64,000 nucleotides of DNA, taken from positions 1 to 64,000 of the forward strand of contig CAYVNA010000001.1 of the NCBI GenBank assembly GCA_964452735.1, written 5' to 3'. The notes beneath the pieces were generated by a model, which did no database searches, had not been told where the DNA came from, and saw only the letters and a list, made by a program, of their open reading frames with translations. Both the position numbers and the translations under genes were made by a program. Positions 7,713 to 16,742 of the stretch are shown here, one piece after another. The DNA is from UBA2177 sp964452735 (GTDB lineage Bacteria; Patescibacteriota; Dojkabacteria; SC72). How positions within the stretch are numbered: the stretch's first letter is position 1; each line of letters starts with the position of its first letter.

Positions 7713-8909
7713 ATGATATATAAATCTGCCATGATGAATTATTCTGATAATTACAATTCAGCTGTTGATGAGAATCTTAACGAAGTTCTTGAACTTGAGA
7801 ACAAACTTATTAACTCTACGGTCCCTGACTCTCTCAAGGAGGAAGCTATGCGTAATACCCAAAGACTTAAAAGAATGTTCAAGATGGGTGGGTATAGTGC
7901 AGAATTTGAGACTGTTAGTAAGTATGTTGATTGGATTACACGTATTCCATGGGGGGTAGTGTCTAAGGATAATTTTGACATAAGTAACGCAAAGACTCTA
8001 ATGGATCAGACTCATTTCGGAATGGATACTATAAAGGATCTGATACTTGATTATCTTGCTGCTATGCAACTACAAAGTTCTACGAGTCAGAACCTTCCTT
8101 CTATGCCAACACAAATCCCAATTACAAATGTTTCTCAGGATATAGGGAATAGTATGGCTGTTCTTAAAGGTTCTTCAGCAAATGCTCCAGTTTTTTTGTT
8201 TGTAGGACTTCAGGGAGTTGGAAAAACGTCAATTGCGAAATCGATAGCTGCCTCAATGGGAAGGAAGTTTGCTAGAGTATCTTTGGGAGCAATAGGGGAT
8301 GTTAGGACATTAAGGGGTACACCAAGATACTCGATAGATTCAGAACCAGGTCAGATAGTAAAATCTCTTGTTAGATGTGGTACCATGAACCCAGTTATTC
8401 TGCTTGATGAAATAGAAAAATCTAGTGGAAATGCAGGCCTACTGAATGATGTCATGGCTGCACTTCTGGAGATTCTTGATCCTGAACAGAACTCTTCATT
8501 CATAGATCACTATATAGATCATCCTATTGATCTCTCAGGTGTTTTCTTCATCTGTACAGCTAATAATCTGGGAGGACTCTCTGCAGCTCTCTTAGATCGT
8601 GTTGAAGTTATTAGGTTTACTAGTTATACAGATCAGGAGAAAGAAGTTATAGCTAAACAATATATCCTCCCTCGTGTTCTTGAGAATCTCAACCTATCTT
8701 CTGATTATATAAGGATAGAGGATGATGTATGGCCATTGATAATAAGGCCAGTTGGTTTTGATGCTGGAATAAGACAGTTGGAGAGGAATATTACAACATT
8801 GGTAAGAAGTGCTGCTAGAATGATTGTTGAAGGAAAACCTGTACCCATTGTTATAGGTAAAGAGAATTTGAGTCAGTATGTTCTTCCCGATCAAGGTCCT
8901 CTTAGTTAA
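7713..8909 (+). CDS. Lon-type AAA+ ATPase lacking the protease domain
   Basis: A 398-residue protein covering only the ATPase module of Lon. VDWITRIPWG matches the segment preceding the Lon ATPase. Walker A is GLQGVGKTS (about residues 167-175), followed by KFARVSLGAIGD and RYSIDSEPGQIV (pore-loop region), Walker B ILLDEIEKS, and DHYIDHPIDLSGVFFICTANNL. The lid has YTDQEKEVIAKQYILP and GIRQLERNI. The substrate-binding N-domain is minimal, and the Ser-Lys protease domain that normally follows is absent: the frame stops and a reverse-strand gene begins. It may act as a chaperone or unfoldase, or partner with a separate protease. The promoter suggests the true start may be 7731 or 7734. The end overlaps the 8906-9133 gene by 4 bases. 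Confidence 0.88.
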   Translation: MIYKSAMMNYSDNYNSAVDENLNEVLELENKLINSTVPDSLKEEAMRNTQRLKRMFKMGGYSAEFETVSKYVDWITRIPWGVVSKDNFDISNAKTLMDQTHFGMDTIKDLILDYLAAMQLQSSTSQNLPSMPTQIPITNVSQDIGNSMAVLKGSSANAPVFLFVGLQGVGKTSIAKSIAASMGRKFARVSLGAIGDVRTLRGTPRYSIDSEPGQIVKSLVRCGTMNPVILLDEIEKSSGNAGLLNDVMAALLEILDPEQNSSFIDHYIDHPIDLSGVFFICTANNLGGLSAALLDRVEVIRFTSYTDQEKEVIAKQYILPRVLENLNLSSDYIRIEDDVWPLIIRPVGFDAGIRQLERNITTLVRSAARMIVEGKPVPIVIGKENLSQYVLPDQGPLS

Positions 8910-9133
8910 TATCCTTTGAATGGATTAGATAATCTTAATGCTGAAACAGCTCTCTTTATTTGTGGATTCTTTATATCTTTAGCAATATTTGCTTTGTATG
9001 TACTCTTTTCTTCTGCTTTTGTTAGTTGTTCTAAGTCTGAGAGTAATTGCTCCTTCTTGATATTATCAGTATCTACAATCTCTGTTACGAGATAATCTTT
9101 TATATTTATTGTATTAGTATTTTGATTGTCCAT
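8906..9133 (-). CDS. Small hypothetical protein at end of secretion cluster
   Basis: A 75-residue hydrophilic, mostly helical protein (MDNQNTNTINIKDYLVTEIV...) with no membrane segment and no motif that I recognise. Its ATG lies inside the last 20 bases of the VirB4 gene, so it is probably translationally coupled and co-transcribed with the PrgI/TraC/VirB4 genes. That placement is the only functional hint; it could be a cytoplasmic accessory of the secretion ATPase. It converges with the Lon-like gene, overlapping it by 4 bases. Confidence 0.6.
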   Translation of the reverse strand: MDNQNTNTINIKDYLVTEIVDTDNIKKEQLLSDLEQLTKAEEKSTYKANIAKDIKNPQIKRAVSALRLSNPFKGY

Positions 9134-11528
9134 TATTATCTTCCGAAGGATAACTTTCTATAATACCCTGTGGTGTTAAATGCTTTCTTCCCTTTTGAAT
9201 GTCTGTCCTCGATTGTACAACTTGTCCAGAGAGTGTATTTTCTCTCAACTCATCGAGGATTGTTTTCTGACTTTTGTATCTATCTGTATTTAGTTCTCTT
9301 TCCATATTTTGCAATCTTTCTTCTAGTTCTTTCTGATACTGAATCCTTTCTTCCTCTAGGAAAGTTTTCTGTCCCTCTGTTCTCTTTATTGCATCCTGGA
9401 TTAACCTATCTTGTCTTCCCGTATTCATATTGTTTCTTAGTGGTTTCTGTTCTGTTGGGGGATCAAATATTTGTGAGAGATCATCTACAGTTCTTGTATC
9501 TGGTTCTCCTTCTCTTGCTTTTAGTCTTTCTAAATCTCTGGGATCTGAAGTTATGAGTTCATTTTCGGCTACGCTAGAGAGAACTTGGATCCCAACATGG
9601 TTTGATCCTGCAAAGAAAAGTCCCTGCCCTCTATCACAGTTGAGAAGGAAGTTTTTCTCTCCATCCGAGAGATTGAATACCTGTTGTAGTTTTTCTACAG
9701 CTGTAGGGCTTTGCATCATTAACATTTGCATAGAGGAGTTTGAAATAATAGCCTTGCCTAAGTCTGTGTTAAGGAAGTCCGCAACATCCTGTGTTATTGT
9801 TGATAGCCCTAGATAGTACTTTCTAGCACGTTTGGCAATGGAATACATAAATTTGGCAGAATCTTCTGACTGCATCATATACCAAGCCTCGTCCACTATT
9901 AGTAGTCTTCTCTTTCTTTCTTTTCTTATTCTCGTCCATATGAAATCTAGCATTAGGTACATTGCTAGAGGTTTTAGTTCTTCTTGTAGGTCTCTTATGC
10001 TGAATACAGTAAATGGATTATTTATCTCAAAGTTACTTGCCTCATTGAATACACCTGCTCCACTACCGATTATGTACTTTTCTAATCTTTTTGCTAACCC
10101 ATGTGCTTCTGTTTCTGCCATTCCCTTTAAAACCTTGTATAGATCTTCCAGCATAGGGGGGGTATTTGTTTGGGTATTTGGATCGAATGTGATACCTTTT
10201 TCTCGGTATGTTAGTATGAGGGCTCTGTCTAGAATTGATGCCTCGATATTACTGATATCACCAAATAGTACACGGAAGAAACCTTGGAGAGATAGTAGTT
10301 TCATTCTTAATTCATCATCCCCCTCTTCTTTTGTTCCGGATAGTTCGAATGGATTCATCTTGTTCCCCTTATCTTGAGAGAAGGATATGTATGCCCCATT
10401 TACTGCTTTTGAGAGGTTCTCATACTCTCGTTCGGGATCTATGATGATTATCTCTGTACCAAGCATTAAGCTTCTAACTGCCTCTAATTTCACGAAGTAG
10501 CTTTTTCCTGCTCCAGATTTTGCAAATACAACGGTATTGGCATTCTCCAATTCAAACCTATCGAAGATGACAAGACTTTTATTATGGATATTTAACCCAT
10601 ACATAATCCCATGATCCATGGTTAACTCAGAAGTAACAAATGGGAATGTAGTGGCTAGAGATGTTGTATCCATATTACGGGTGATGTAGAGGTTGTCTAA
10701 TCCTAAAGGTTGTGTACTAATGAACCCAGGCTCTTGCTGTAGTGTTGCAGGTTTCGCGGTTACATTAATTGCTGCAAGTGTAGAGGTAACATTCCTAGAA
10801 ATTTTTTCTAGCATTTCTTTATCTTTTGAGTATAGGGTTATGTACATTGCAAAGTGAAAGAATTTCTCAGTTCCTTCTGCTATTGAATCCTGAAGCTGTT
10901 GAGCGTCTGATAGTGCAACCTTTAAGGATGGATCTACTACCTTTCTTTCTTCCATCTGTGCATAGAGAGAGGCTTCCATTTCACCTATCTTCTTTTTAAG
11001 TTTCTCTAGTATGGTCTTTGAGTCAACAGGATAGTAGAAGGTACTGATTCTTAGGGAATGTTCGAAGTTTATAATAGGGGAGAGCCAATTAGGTCCAACG
11101 AATCTAGGATATCCACTTACAAAGAGAGTTTTGAAATAATAGTCTCCCATTTGAAGATGGTTGAAGTCTATCTCCAAATCTATGGGGGCTATTAAATCCT
11201 GTACCGAGAGATCTCGAGGAACTAGATCATCATCTCGTTCTTCTTCCACAATTTCTGGGGGACTCTCTTCATCTTGCTCCTTCTTGGAGAAGGTTTTTTT
11301 TACATTACTGATGAGCTCTTCTATCACATTCTTTTTCTTTTCTTCTTTCTCTATTGGATCATTGTATTTTTCGTAATCCGGTTTCTCTTTTTCTTCTTCA
11401 TTCTTTATCTCTGCTTGAAAGCTTTTGTATTTTTCTGCTGGAGATTCAAACTTCTTAGCTTGCTCATCGAGCATCTTTGATGCTTTTGTGGCAAAAGATC
11501 GATTGTAGTTATTGTTTGCTTCTTCCAT
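9114..11528 (-). CDS. virB4: VirB4-family type IV secretion ATPase
   Basis: An 804-residue ATPase that energises type IV secretion at the inner face of the membrane. Walker A is AKSGAGKSYFVK (about residues 333-344) and Walker B is RRLLIVDEAWYMM (about 540-552). NPFEL, between them, and ITQDVADFL after Walker B (VirB4/TraG-like sensor region) are also present. About 100 charged residues precede the VirB4 N-domain, and a coiled-coil-prone Glu/Arg-rich C-terminal tail follows the ATPase core. It sits between the 211-residue TraC-like gene (sharing one base with its stop) and the 75-residue gene. Together with the PrgI-like gene upstream this forms a compact secretion operon. Confidence 0.92.
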   Translation of the reverse strand: MEEANNNYNRSFATKASKMLDEQAKKFESPAEKYKSFQAEIKNEEEKEKPDYEKYNDPIEKEEKKKNVIEELISNVKKTFSKKEQDEESPPEIVEEERDDDLVPRDLSVQDLIAPIDLEIDFNHLQMGDYYFKTLFVSGYPRFVGPNWLSPIINFEHSLRISTFYYPVDSKTILEKLKKKIGEMEASLYAQMEERKVVDPSLKVALSDAQQLQDSIAEGTEKFFHFAMYITLYSKDKEMLEKISRNVTSTLAAINVTAKPATLQQEPGFISTQPLGLDNLYITRNMDTTSLATTFPFVTSELTMDHGIMYGLNIHNKSLVIFDRFELENANTVVFAKSGAGKSYFVKLEAVRSLMLGTEIIIIDPEREYENLSKAVNGAYISFSQDKGNKMNPFELSGTKEEGDDELRMKLLSLQGFFRVLFGDISNIEASILDRALILTYREKGITFDPNTQTNTPPMLEDLYKVLKGMAETEAHGLAKRLEKYIIGSGAGVFNEASNFEINNPFTVFSIRDLQEELKPLAMYLMLDFIWTRIRKERKRRLLIVDEAWYMMQSEDSAKFMYSIAKRARKYYLGLSTITQDVADFLNTDLGKAIISNSSMQMLMMQSPTAVEKLQQVFNLSDGEKNFLLNCDRGQGLFFAGSNHVGIQVLSSVAENELITSDPRDLERLKAREGEPDTRTVDDLSQIFDPPTEQKPLRNNMNTGRQDRLIQDAIKRTEGQKTFLEEERIQYQKELEERLQNMERELNTDRYKSQKTILDELRENTLSGQVVQSRTDIQKGRKHLTPQGIIESYPSEDNNGQSKY

Positions 11529-12163
11529 TATTCTTCCTCTGGATTATATATAGTATAGAATTCCGAAAGTAATTCCTTAGTTGTTAATTGATGCCCAAAT
11601 AGTCCCATTCTTCCAAGCTGCTTTAGGACATGGTCTCTCTTTGGAAAAAGAAAAATCTTTGCTTTCTCTACGAGTTGGTCACTCTGCATCCTTCTGTATT
11701 TCTCTTGTTCTTCCTTATTCTTTTTAGAATCAAATATCGATGTACCTGGTAGTGTAGCTCCTGGACTGTATGGTATTACTAAGAAGAAATTTTTATCTAA
11801 TACATCATTTTCTATGATTAATCTTTGTACAAAGTTAGTATATATATCTAGCTGTTTCTTAAGCCCTTGGCTCATTTGTTGTCCTTTTTGTGATTTAAGG
11901 TAATCTATATAGTTTGATATGTCTATTCTCTTGGTTCTAATTAATATTTGAATACGAAAGTTAAGAGAGTTTAATAGTCCTGCAAATGCGTATATCTTAT
12001 TATCTTGTTCATACTCTGCCAAGAGATCAAAATTGATGGAGGAAGTCTGTATAACCATTGCAACACTACCACTTTTAGTTATGATTAAATCATCTCGTAT
12101 ATCTCTTATACCGAGGTGTTCTTGTGTTGAAGCTGATGCTCTTGCTCTGGCATTCTTATCCAC
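11528..12163 (-). CDS. TraC/VirB4-N-terminal-like secretion protein
   Basis: A 211-residue cytoplasmic protein without Walker motifs. It begins with a short polar tail, then IRDDLIITKSGSVAMVIQTSSINFDLL, which resembles the N-terminal domain of TraC/VirB4 ATPases, followed by a helical segment ending with FFLVIPYSPGA. Such short TraC-like proteins accompany PrgI and VirB4 in Gram-positive-type secretion loci. Here it starts 3 bases after the PrgI-like gene and its stop shares a base with the VirB4 start. I infer a structural role at the ATPase complex. The alternative is a remnant of an ancestral split VirB4; the neighbouring VirB4 has its own N-domain, so an accessory role is more likely. Confidence 0.75.
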   Translation of the reverse strand: MDKNARARASASTQEHLGIRDIRDDLIITKSGSVAMVIQTSSINFDLLAEYEQDNKIYAFAGLLNSLNFRIQILIRTKRIDISNYIDYLKSQKGQQMSQGLKKQLDIYTNFVQRLIIENDVLDKNFFLVIPYSPGATLPGTSIFDSKKNKEEQEKYRRMQSDQLVEKAKIFLFPKRDHVLKQLGRMGLFGHQLTTKELLSEFYTIYNPEEE

Positions 12164-12165
12164 TT

Positions 12166-12978
12166 CTAAATGTTACTAATCTTAATAGGTAATTTACTGC
12201 TATTTTCCTCTAGGTCTATTTGTAGTTTAGGGAATTTGTATACAGGATGTTCAAATTCTACTGTATACATACCTTTTTCCCATATACGACTGGTTAGGAA
12301 ATATCCATTTGGACCTGTTCTGTTCGCAAAGACTATTTTCCCAGAGTTATTCTTCAGATATACTACAGCATTTGGTACAGGTTTGAAATCCTTAGTACAT
12401 ATCCATATATTTATATTTCCAGGAAGACGATCTACACTATCAATCTTGAATTGGTAATTTTTTAGGTTATCTTTATTTATCAACAGCAGTGAAGGATCCA
12501 TTTGAAGAGGTGCTAATTTCTCTTCTTCTTGTGAGTTTTCAACTGTTTCCTCAGAAGTTTGTTTGTTGGGAAAAATGTTTCCCCCTATGATCTTCTTCTT
12601 CTCTTTCTTTACATCTTTCGGAATTAAGTTTCCATCTTCTGTTGGTTTAATTTCTGGTTTAACTCTTTTCTTCCTCATTTCTTTACTTAGCCATACTCTC
12701 TGAGTTGGGTTTGTGATTGCGGTAACATAGTTTTTTATGAAGACATCTGCATCCTGGTCATTGATTGGTACCAAGCCTAAGAATATTCCTGCACCAGAAG
12801 AAAGGACGAAGATTGGGAAACCCAATATCCCAGGGATTGTATTATTTACGGTCAAGTATATCATTACTCCTCCGAAGCCTATTCCTATTGCTAAGTAGGC
12901 AAACTCTTTTAGTGTGAACTTTGTAAAGAGTTTAAACTCAACATCCAATATATTTTGCGGGATAGCATGTTGTCTCAT
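12166..12978 (-). CDS. PrgI-family secretion membrane protein with extra C-terminal beta domain
   Basis: A 270-residue protein. The first ~100 residues match PrgI/VirB3-like proteins: MRQHAIPQNILDVEFKLFTKFTLKEF, then two membrane helices (about 28-47 and 49-70), then a conserved region ending in TQRVWLSKE. A Lys-rich linker follows. The last ~90 residues form a carboxypeptidase-regulatory/Ig-like beta domain (NIWICTKDFKPVPNAVVYLKN ... GPNGYFLTSRIW). That C-terminal addition is not part of the core family. It heads the reverse-strand secretion operon. The upstream region to 13043 is AT-rich and divergent from the nucleotidyltransferase gene. Confidence 0.85.
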   Translation of the reverse strand: MRQHAIPQNILDVEFKLFTKFTLKEFAYLAIGIGFGGVMIYLTVNNTIPGILGFPIFVLSSGAGIFLGLVPINDQDADVFIKNYVTAITNPTQRVWLSKEMRKKRVKPEIKPTEDGNLIPKDVKKEKKKIIGGNIFPNKQTSEETVENSQEEEKLAPLQMDPSLLLINKDNLKNYQFKIDSVDRLPGNINIWICTKDFKPVPNAVVYLKNNSGKIVFANRTGPNGYFLTSRIWEKGMYTVEFEHPVYKFPKLQIDLEENSSKLPIKISNI

Positions 12979-13058
12979 ATATAGGCAGATTTTACTACTT
13001 TTATTTAATAAAGTTTACCAGAATATCGGAAAAAGTTTTAGGTGTGTCAAATTTCCTC

Positions 13059-13064
13059 TATAAT
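13059..13064 (+). promoter_or_regulatory. Consensus -10 for nucleotidyltransferase gene
   Basis: A perfect TATAAT ends 6 bases before an in-frame ATG at 13071. This favours that ATG over the GTG at 13044, which would lie upstream of the transcription start. Confidence 0.5.
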
Positions 13065-13070
13065 TATGCT

Positions 13071-13859
13071 ATGTATGATAGATATACACCTCTTAGGGAT
13101 TTAATAAATTTTAGGTCATTGATGGGACTTCCAGTTTCTAAGAGTGAGGTTAAGAGAATATGGGGGAAGAAATATTATAGGGAGATTCCTAGAGATATTG
13201 TTTTGGGAGACACGCGGAATGATATCCAGGATATCAAGTTAGATATTTGCAATGCAAATCTTCATAACCTACTTGTTTTTAATTGGGTTAAATTCATAGG
13301 AATCTCTGGTTCGGTTGCTGCAGGCTTCTGCAGGGAGGAAGATGATATTGATGTGTTTATCGTGGTTAGGAATGATGTCGCATGGTTGTATAGAGGGATC
13401 CTTTCGATTATGAATCTATTTCACAAAAAGATCAGAGTTAAATGGAGGAGTGATATTAAGGATAAGTTCTGTATTAATTTTATATGTGAGGAAAGAGGTT
13501 TGTGTTTTGATAATGATATATTCAATTTCCATGAATTAATGTATCTGATACCTGTGTATAACGAAAAGTATTTAAATTTCATTTACTCGCAAAACCTGTG
13601 GTTGAGGGAGGAACACAGAATTAAATTGGAAAATATAACGACCAGAGAGAGGATTTCTGAAAAGAAAATTTTCCTCCTGCCTTTGCTAAATAGAATAGCT
13701 TTTTACTTACAATTAGGCTTTATGAAAATATTTGGTCATTCACCTAACATCTCCAGATTGAGGAATAATTATAGATTGGGTAGGGTAGAGTTTTTCCCGG
13801 GCAATTACAAGGGAAGGATTATCAATCACTACAACAAGGTATTTAAATCTATCAGTTGA
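13071..13859 (+). CDS. Nucleotidyltransferase-fold protein (Pol beta superfamily)
   Basis: About 262 residues from the ATG at 13071; a GTG start at 13044 would add nine. The core motif GISGSVAAGF followed by EEDDIDVFIVV is the G-S-x8-10-D-x-D signature of Pol-beta-type nucleotidyltransferases, with the metal-binding Asp pair in DDIDVF. A third acidic residue is not certain. The rest is helical and basic, with several Trp/Tyr residues. Proteins of this kind include minimal antitoxin-like nucleotidyltransferases and aminoglycoside-type enzymes; the substrate cannot be inferred and no partner HEPN gene is adjacent. The gene converges with recF, overlapping it by 31 bases. Confidence 0.75.
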   Translation: MYDRYTPLRDLINFRSLMGLPVSKSEVKRIWGKKYYREIPRDIVLGDTRNDIQDIKLDICNANLHNLLVFNWVKFIGISGSVAAGFCREEDDIDVFIVVRNDVAWLYRGILSIMNLFHKKIRVKWRSDIKDKFCINFICEERGLCFDNDIFNFHELMYLIPVYNEKYLNFIYSQNLWLREEHRIKLENITTRERISEKKIFLLPLLNRIAFYLQLGFMKIFGHSPNISRLRNNYRLGRVEFFPGNYKGRIINHYNKVFKSIS

Positions 13860-14869
13860 GCTTTCTTTAATATTTTTTCTGGAATATCTTCCTTGTGTAT
13901 TATTGTAATAAAGGTTTGTTGTTTATCCAGGTTCTTCAAATCAAATATCTTTTTTGTGTTAATAATGTCTAGTTCCGAAGATATATCGTCTAGTAAAAGT
14001 ATTGGATAGAATCCTATCTTATTTGATACTATCTCTTGTTTCTTAAATATTAAGTTACCAATAGCTAATCTCTTCTCTCCTCTAGATCCGAATTTCTTTA
14101 TATCGGAACCATTCTTTAAAACCCAATCATCTCTATGGGGCCCTATATTGGTATATCCTGTTGCAATGTCTCTTTTTTTTGATTCTTCTAAGGCATCCTC
14201 CAGATATATTTCCTTGTTCGATTTGATGTATTCTATCTTTAGCGAATCTGTGCAGAGTTGATTGCAGATCTTGGATCTTTTCTCCTGAATCGCATTTCCT
14301 AATTTAAGGAATTCTTCTGTCCAGAAATTAAGTTGAGGATCATTTCTTGCGATGATACCTTTTTCATAGAAGTTTTTAGAGAGTCGTTTCAGATATGCGT
14401 TTCTTTGTCTTAGAGTTTTTCTGAACAATTTAAGGGAAGATGAATATTCATATTCGGATATTATTATGGCTTCATCTATGAAATCCCTTCTTTTACTAGG
14501 AGAGATCATCAGTATCTCAATTTGCTCAGGATTGAATATTGTGGAAGCTGTTTTCTCAAAGAATTTCTTAGGTGTTGTATTATGGTTATTTATTTTGAAT
14601 ACTCTCTTAGATTGGTCTTTGAAGAAGGCGTAACAGTCTTCATCTATTATCATCTCTATTCGCATATATGGATCATCTTCCTGATTGTATGAAATGAATT
14701 CATCTGTTGAGGCCCATGGAGAGATACCATTTGTTATTAAGTATATAGATTCTAGGATTGAACTTTTACCCTTAGCGTTGTCTCCGTGGAGTATTATGAT
14801 ATTGCTCTCAATGTTAAGAGTTAACTCTTTGAATTTTCTAAAGTTTTTAAGTTTTATGCTCTTTATCAT
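13829..14869 (-). CDS. recF: RecF recombination mediator
   Basis: A 346-residue SMC-like ATPase that loads RecA at gapped DNA. Walker A is GDNAKGKSS near residue 30, preceded by the RecF start MIKSIKLKNFRKFKEL. ARNDPQLNFWTEEF is a characteristic internal segment, the signature motif is FGSRGEKRLAIGNL, and Walker B is PILLLDDISSELD. Length is slightly under the usual 360. It starts 5 bases after the lepA stop, so it is probably co-transcribed with lepA rather than with dnaA/dnaN, its classical neighbours. The C-terminus overlaps the opposite-strand nucleotidyltransferase gene. Confidence 0.93.
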   Translation of the reverse strand: MIKSIKLKNFRKFKELTLNIESNIIILHGDNAKGKSSILESIYLITNGISPWASTDEFISYNQEDDPYMRIEMIIDEDCYAFFKDQSKRVFKINNHNTTPKKFFEKTASTIFNPEQIEILMISPSKRRDFIDEAIIISEYEYSSSLKLFRKTLRQRNAYLKRLSKNFYEKGIIARNDPQLNFWTEEFLKLGNAIQEKRSKICNQLCTDSLKIEYIKSNKEIYLEDALEESKKRDIATGYTNIGPHRDDWVLKNGSDIKKFGSRGEKRLAIGNLIFKKQEIVSNKIGFYPILLLDDISSELDIINTKKIFDLKNLDKQQTFITIIHKEDIPEKILKKAQLIDLNTLL

Positions 14870-14874
14870 TCTTC

Positions 14875-16698
14875 CTAAGTTTTCAGTATTGCTAAGAATG
14901 CCTCCTGGGGGAGGTTGACTTTTCCTATTTGTTTTAGTCTTTTCTTTCCTTTCTTCTGTTTTTCTAGTAGTTTCTTTTTTCTAGAATAGTCTCCTCCGTA
15001 TAGTTTTGCTGTAACATCTTTTCTAAATGCACTTACATCCTCTCTAGCGATTATTTTTGCTCCAATAGAGGCTTGTATCGGTATAGGGAATTGTTGTCTA
15101 GGGATTGCATTCTTCATTTCTTCTAATAGCTTCACAGCCTTGTGTCTTGCTTCTTCTCTTACCTCTAAGAAGCTCAGTGCACTAATTTCCTCATGGTTAA
15201 CAAGTACCGAGACTTTAACTATGTCTGCAGGGAAGAAGTCGATGAATTCATATTCCATGGAAGCATATCCACTAGTTATGTTTTTCATCTGATCGAAGAA
15301 GTTGGATATGAGGGAAGCAAGAGGTATATCGTATTCTAATAGTACATAGTTATCTTTTAGCTTCATTTCTTTTTCTGCTGTAAGGTATTTGGTATTTACA
15401 TACTGTCCTCTTTTCATCTGGCATAGTTTCATGAGATCCCCGATGTATTTCTCTGGAGAGAATATTTCCATTCTGACCCATGGTTCTGCAATTTCTTTTA
15501 TTTCTGTTGGATCTGGAAGCTCATTTGGCGTCTGAACTACTATTTCTTCCCCATCTATCTTTCTAACATGATATTCTACGGTGGGTGCAGTGATTATCAA
15601 GTCTATATCATATTCTCTTTCCAATCTTTCTTGTACTATTTCCATATGAAGGAGGCCGAGGAATCCACATCTAAAGCCAGATCCCAAGAGACTAGATCTT
15701 TGTTCTGTGAAGGTAATGGACGAATCATTGAGGGAGAGTTTCTTGAGAGATTCTTTTAGACCTTCGTATCCTTCAGGATCTGTAGGGAAGAATGTTGCAA
15801 AGAGATTAGGCTTTGGAATTTTGTAACCTTGGAGGGGGGATGTGTCAGGTTTGTTTGATACAGTATCTCCTACTGTGAAATAACTAATGTCTTTCATCCC
15901 TGTAGCTATGTATCCGACCTCTCCAGTATTTAGTGAGGATGTTTCTTTTAGGTCTGGGTTGAATATGCCTATCTCTGTTGGTTTGAAAGACTCTTCTCTT
16001 TGTATCATGTATAGTGGAGTTGCTTTCCCAGGGATATGGTCAATCTTTCCATCTATTATTCTAATAGCTATTACAACACCTCGGTGTTCATCATAGAAGG
16101 AATCAAATACAAGTGCTTTCAATGGCTTATCCAGTTCTCCTCTAGGATGTGGAGATCTTTCGATAATTGCATCCAGTAGTAGGTCAACATTCTGTCCTGT
16201 TTTTCCAGAAACTTTTATTATTTGATCTTTATTAAAACCTAGGAGGCTTTCTATTTCTTTCTCTCTTTCTTCAATATTTACATATGGTATATCAATCTTA
16301 TTCAGCACGGGTATTATGTCCAATCCTAAATCCAAAGCCTTTTTTGTATTTGATATTGTTTGTGCTTGTATACCTTGGCTTGCATCTACTAGAAGAATTG
16401 CGGATTCGCAAGCTGCTAGTGATCTAGAAACCTCATATGAGAAATCTACATGCCCTGGAGTGTCTATGAGGTTTAACTGGTATCCTTTCCAATCCATCCT
16501 ACAAGCCTGAAGTTTTATTGTAATGCCTTTCTCTTGTTCTAGGTCTAATCGATCTAAAACTCTCTCTTTTCTTTTCTCTCTTGTAAGGTCCTTATGTACA
16601 GCCTCTAACATTCTATCTGCGAGTGTCGATTTTCCATGGTCTATGTGTGCTATTATTGAGAAGTTTCTTATTTTTTCTAATGGATGCGAATCTTGCAT
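14875..16698 (-). CDS. lepA: Elongation factor 4 (LepA)
   Basis: A 607-residue translational GTPase that back-translocates or remodels stalled ribosomes. G1 is AHIDHGKST, G2 is EKGITIKLQ, G3 is DTPGHVDFSYEVSRSL, G4 is the canonical NKID, and G5 is VSGKTG. The LepA-specific C-terminal domain ends with GGDYSRKKKLLEKQKKGKKR. Length and start (MQDSHPLEKIRNFSIIAH) match the family. This GTPase keeps the guanine-specifying Asp that is missing in EF-G and EF-Tu of this window. A consensus -10 lies 6 bases before the start codon. recF follows after a short gap. Confidence 0.97.
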   Translation of the reverse strand: MQDSHPLEKIRNFSIIAHIDHGKSTLADRMLEAVHKDLTREKRKERVLDRLDLEQEKGITIKLQACRMDWKGYQLNLIDTPGHVDFSYEVSRSLAACESAILLVDASQGIQAQTISNTKKALDLGLDIIPVLNKIDIPYVNIEEREKEIESLLGFNKDQIIKVSGKTGQNVDLLLDAIIERSPHPRGELDKPLKALVFDSFYDEHRGVVIAIRIIDGKIDHIPGKATPLYMIQREESFKPTEIGIFNPDLKETSSLNTGEVGYIATGMKDISYFTVGDTVSNKPDTSPLQGYKIPKPNLFATFFPTDPEGYEGLKESLKKLSLNDSSITFTEQRSSLLGSGFRCGFLGLLHMEIVQERLEREYDIDLIITAPTVEYHVRKIDGEEIVVQTPNELPDPTEIKEIAEPWVRMEIFSPEKYIGDLMKLCQMKRGQYVNTKYLTAEKEMKLKDNYVLLEYDIPLASLISNFFDQMKNITSGYASMEYEFIDFFPADIVKVSVLVNHEEISALSFLEVREEARHKAVKLLEEMKNAIPRQQFPIPIQASIGAKIIAREDVSAFRKDVTAKLYGGDYSRKKKLLEKQKKGKKRLKQIGKVNLPQEAFLAILKT

Positions 16699-16704
16699 AC
16701 GGAG

Positions 16705-16710
16705 ATTATA
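16705..16710 (-). promoter_or_regulatory. Consensus -10 of lepA, leaderless arrangement
   Basis: TATAAT on the reverse strand, separated from the lepA ATG (16698) by exactly 6 bases (CTCCGT). Confidence 0.5.
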
Positions 16711-16742
16711 TCGTAATAGAGGGGATAATAGTAGAAGAACAG

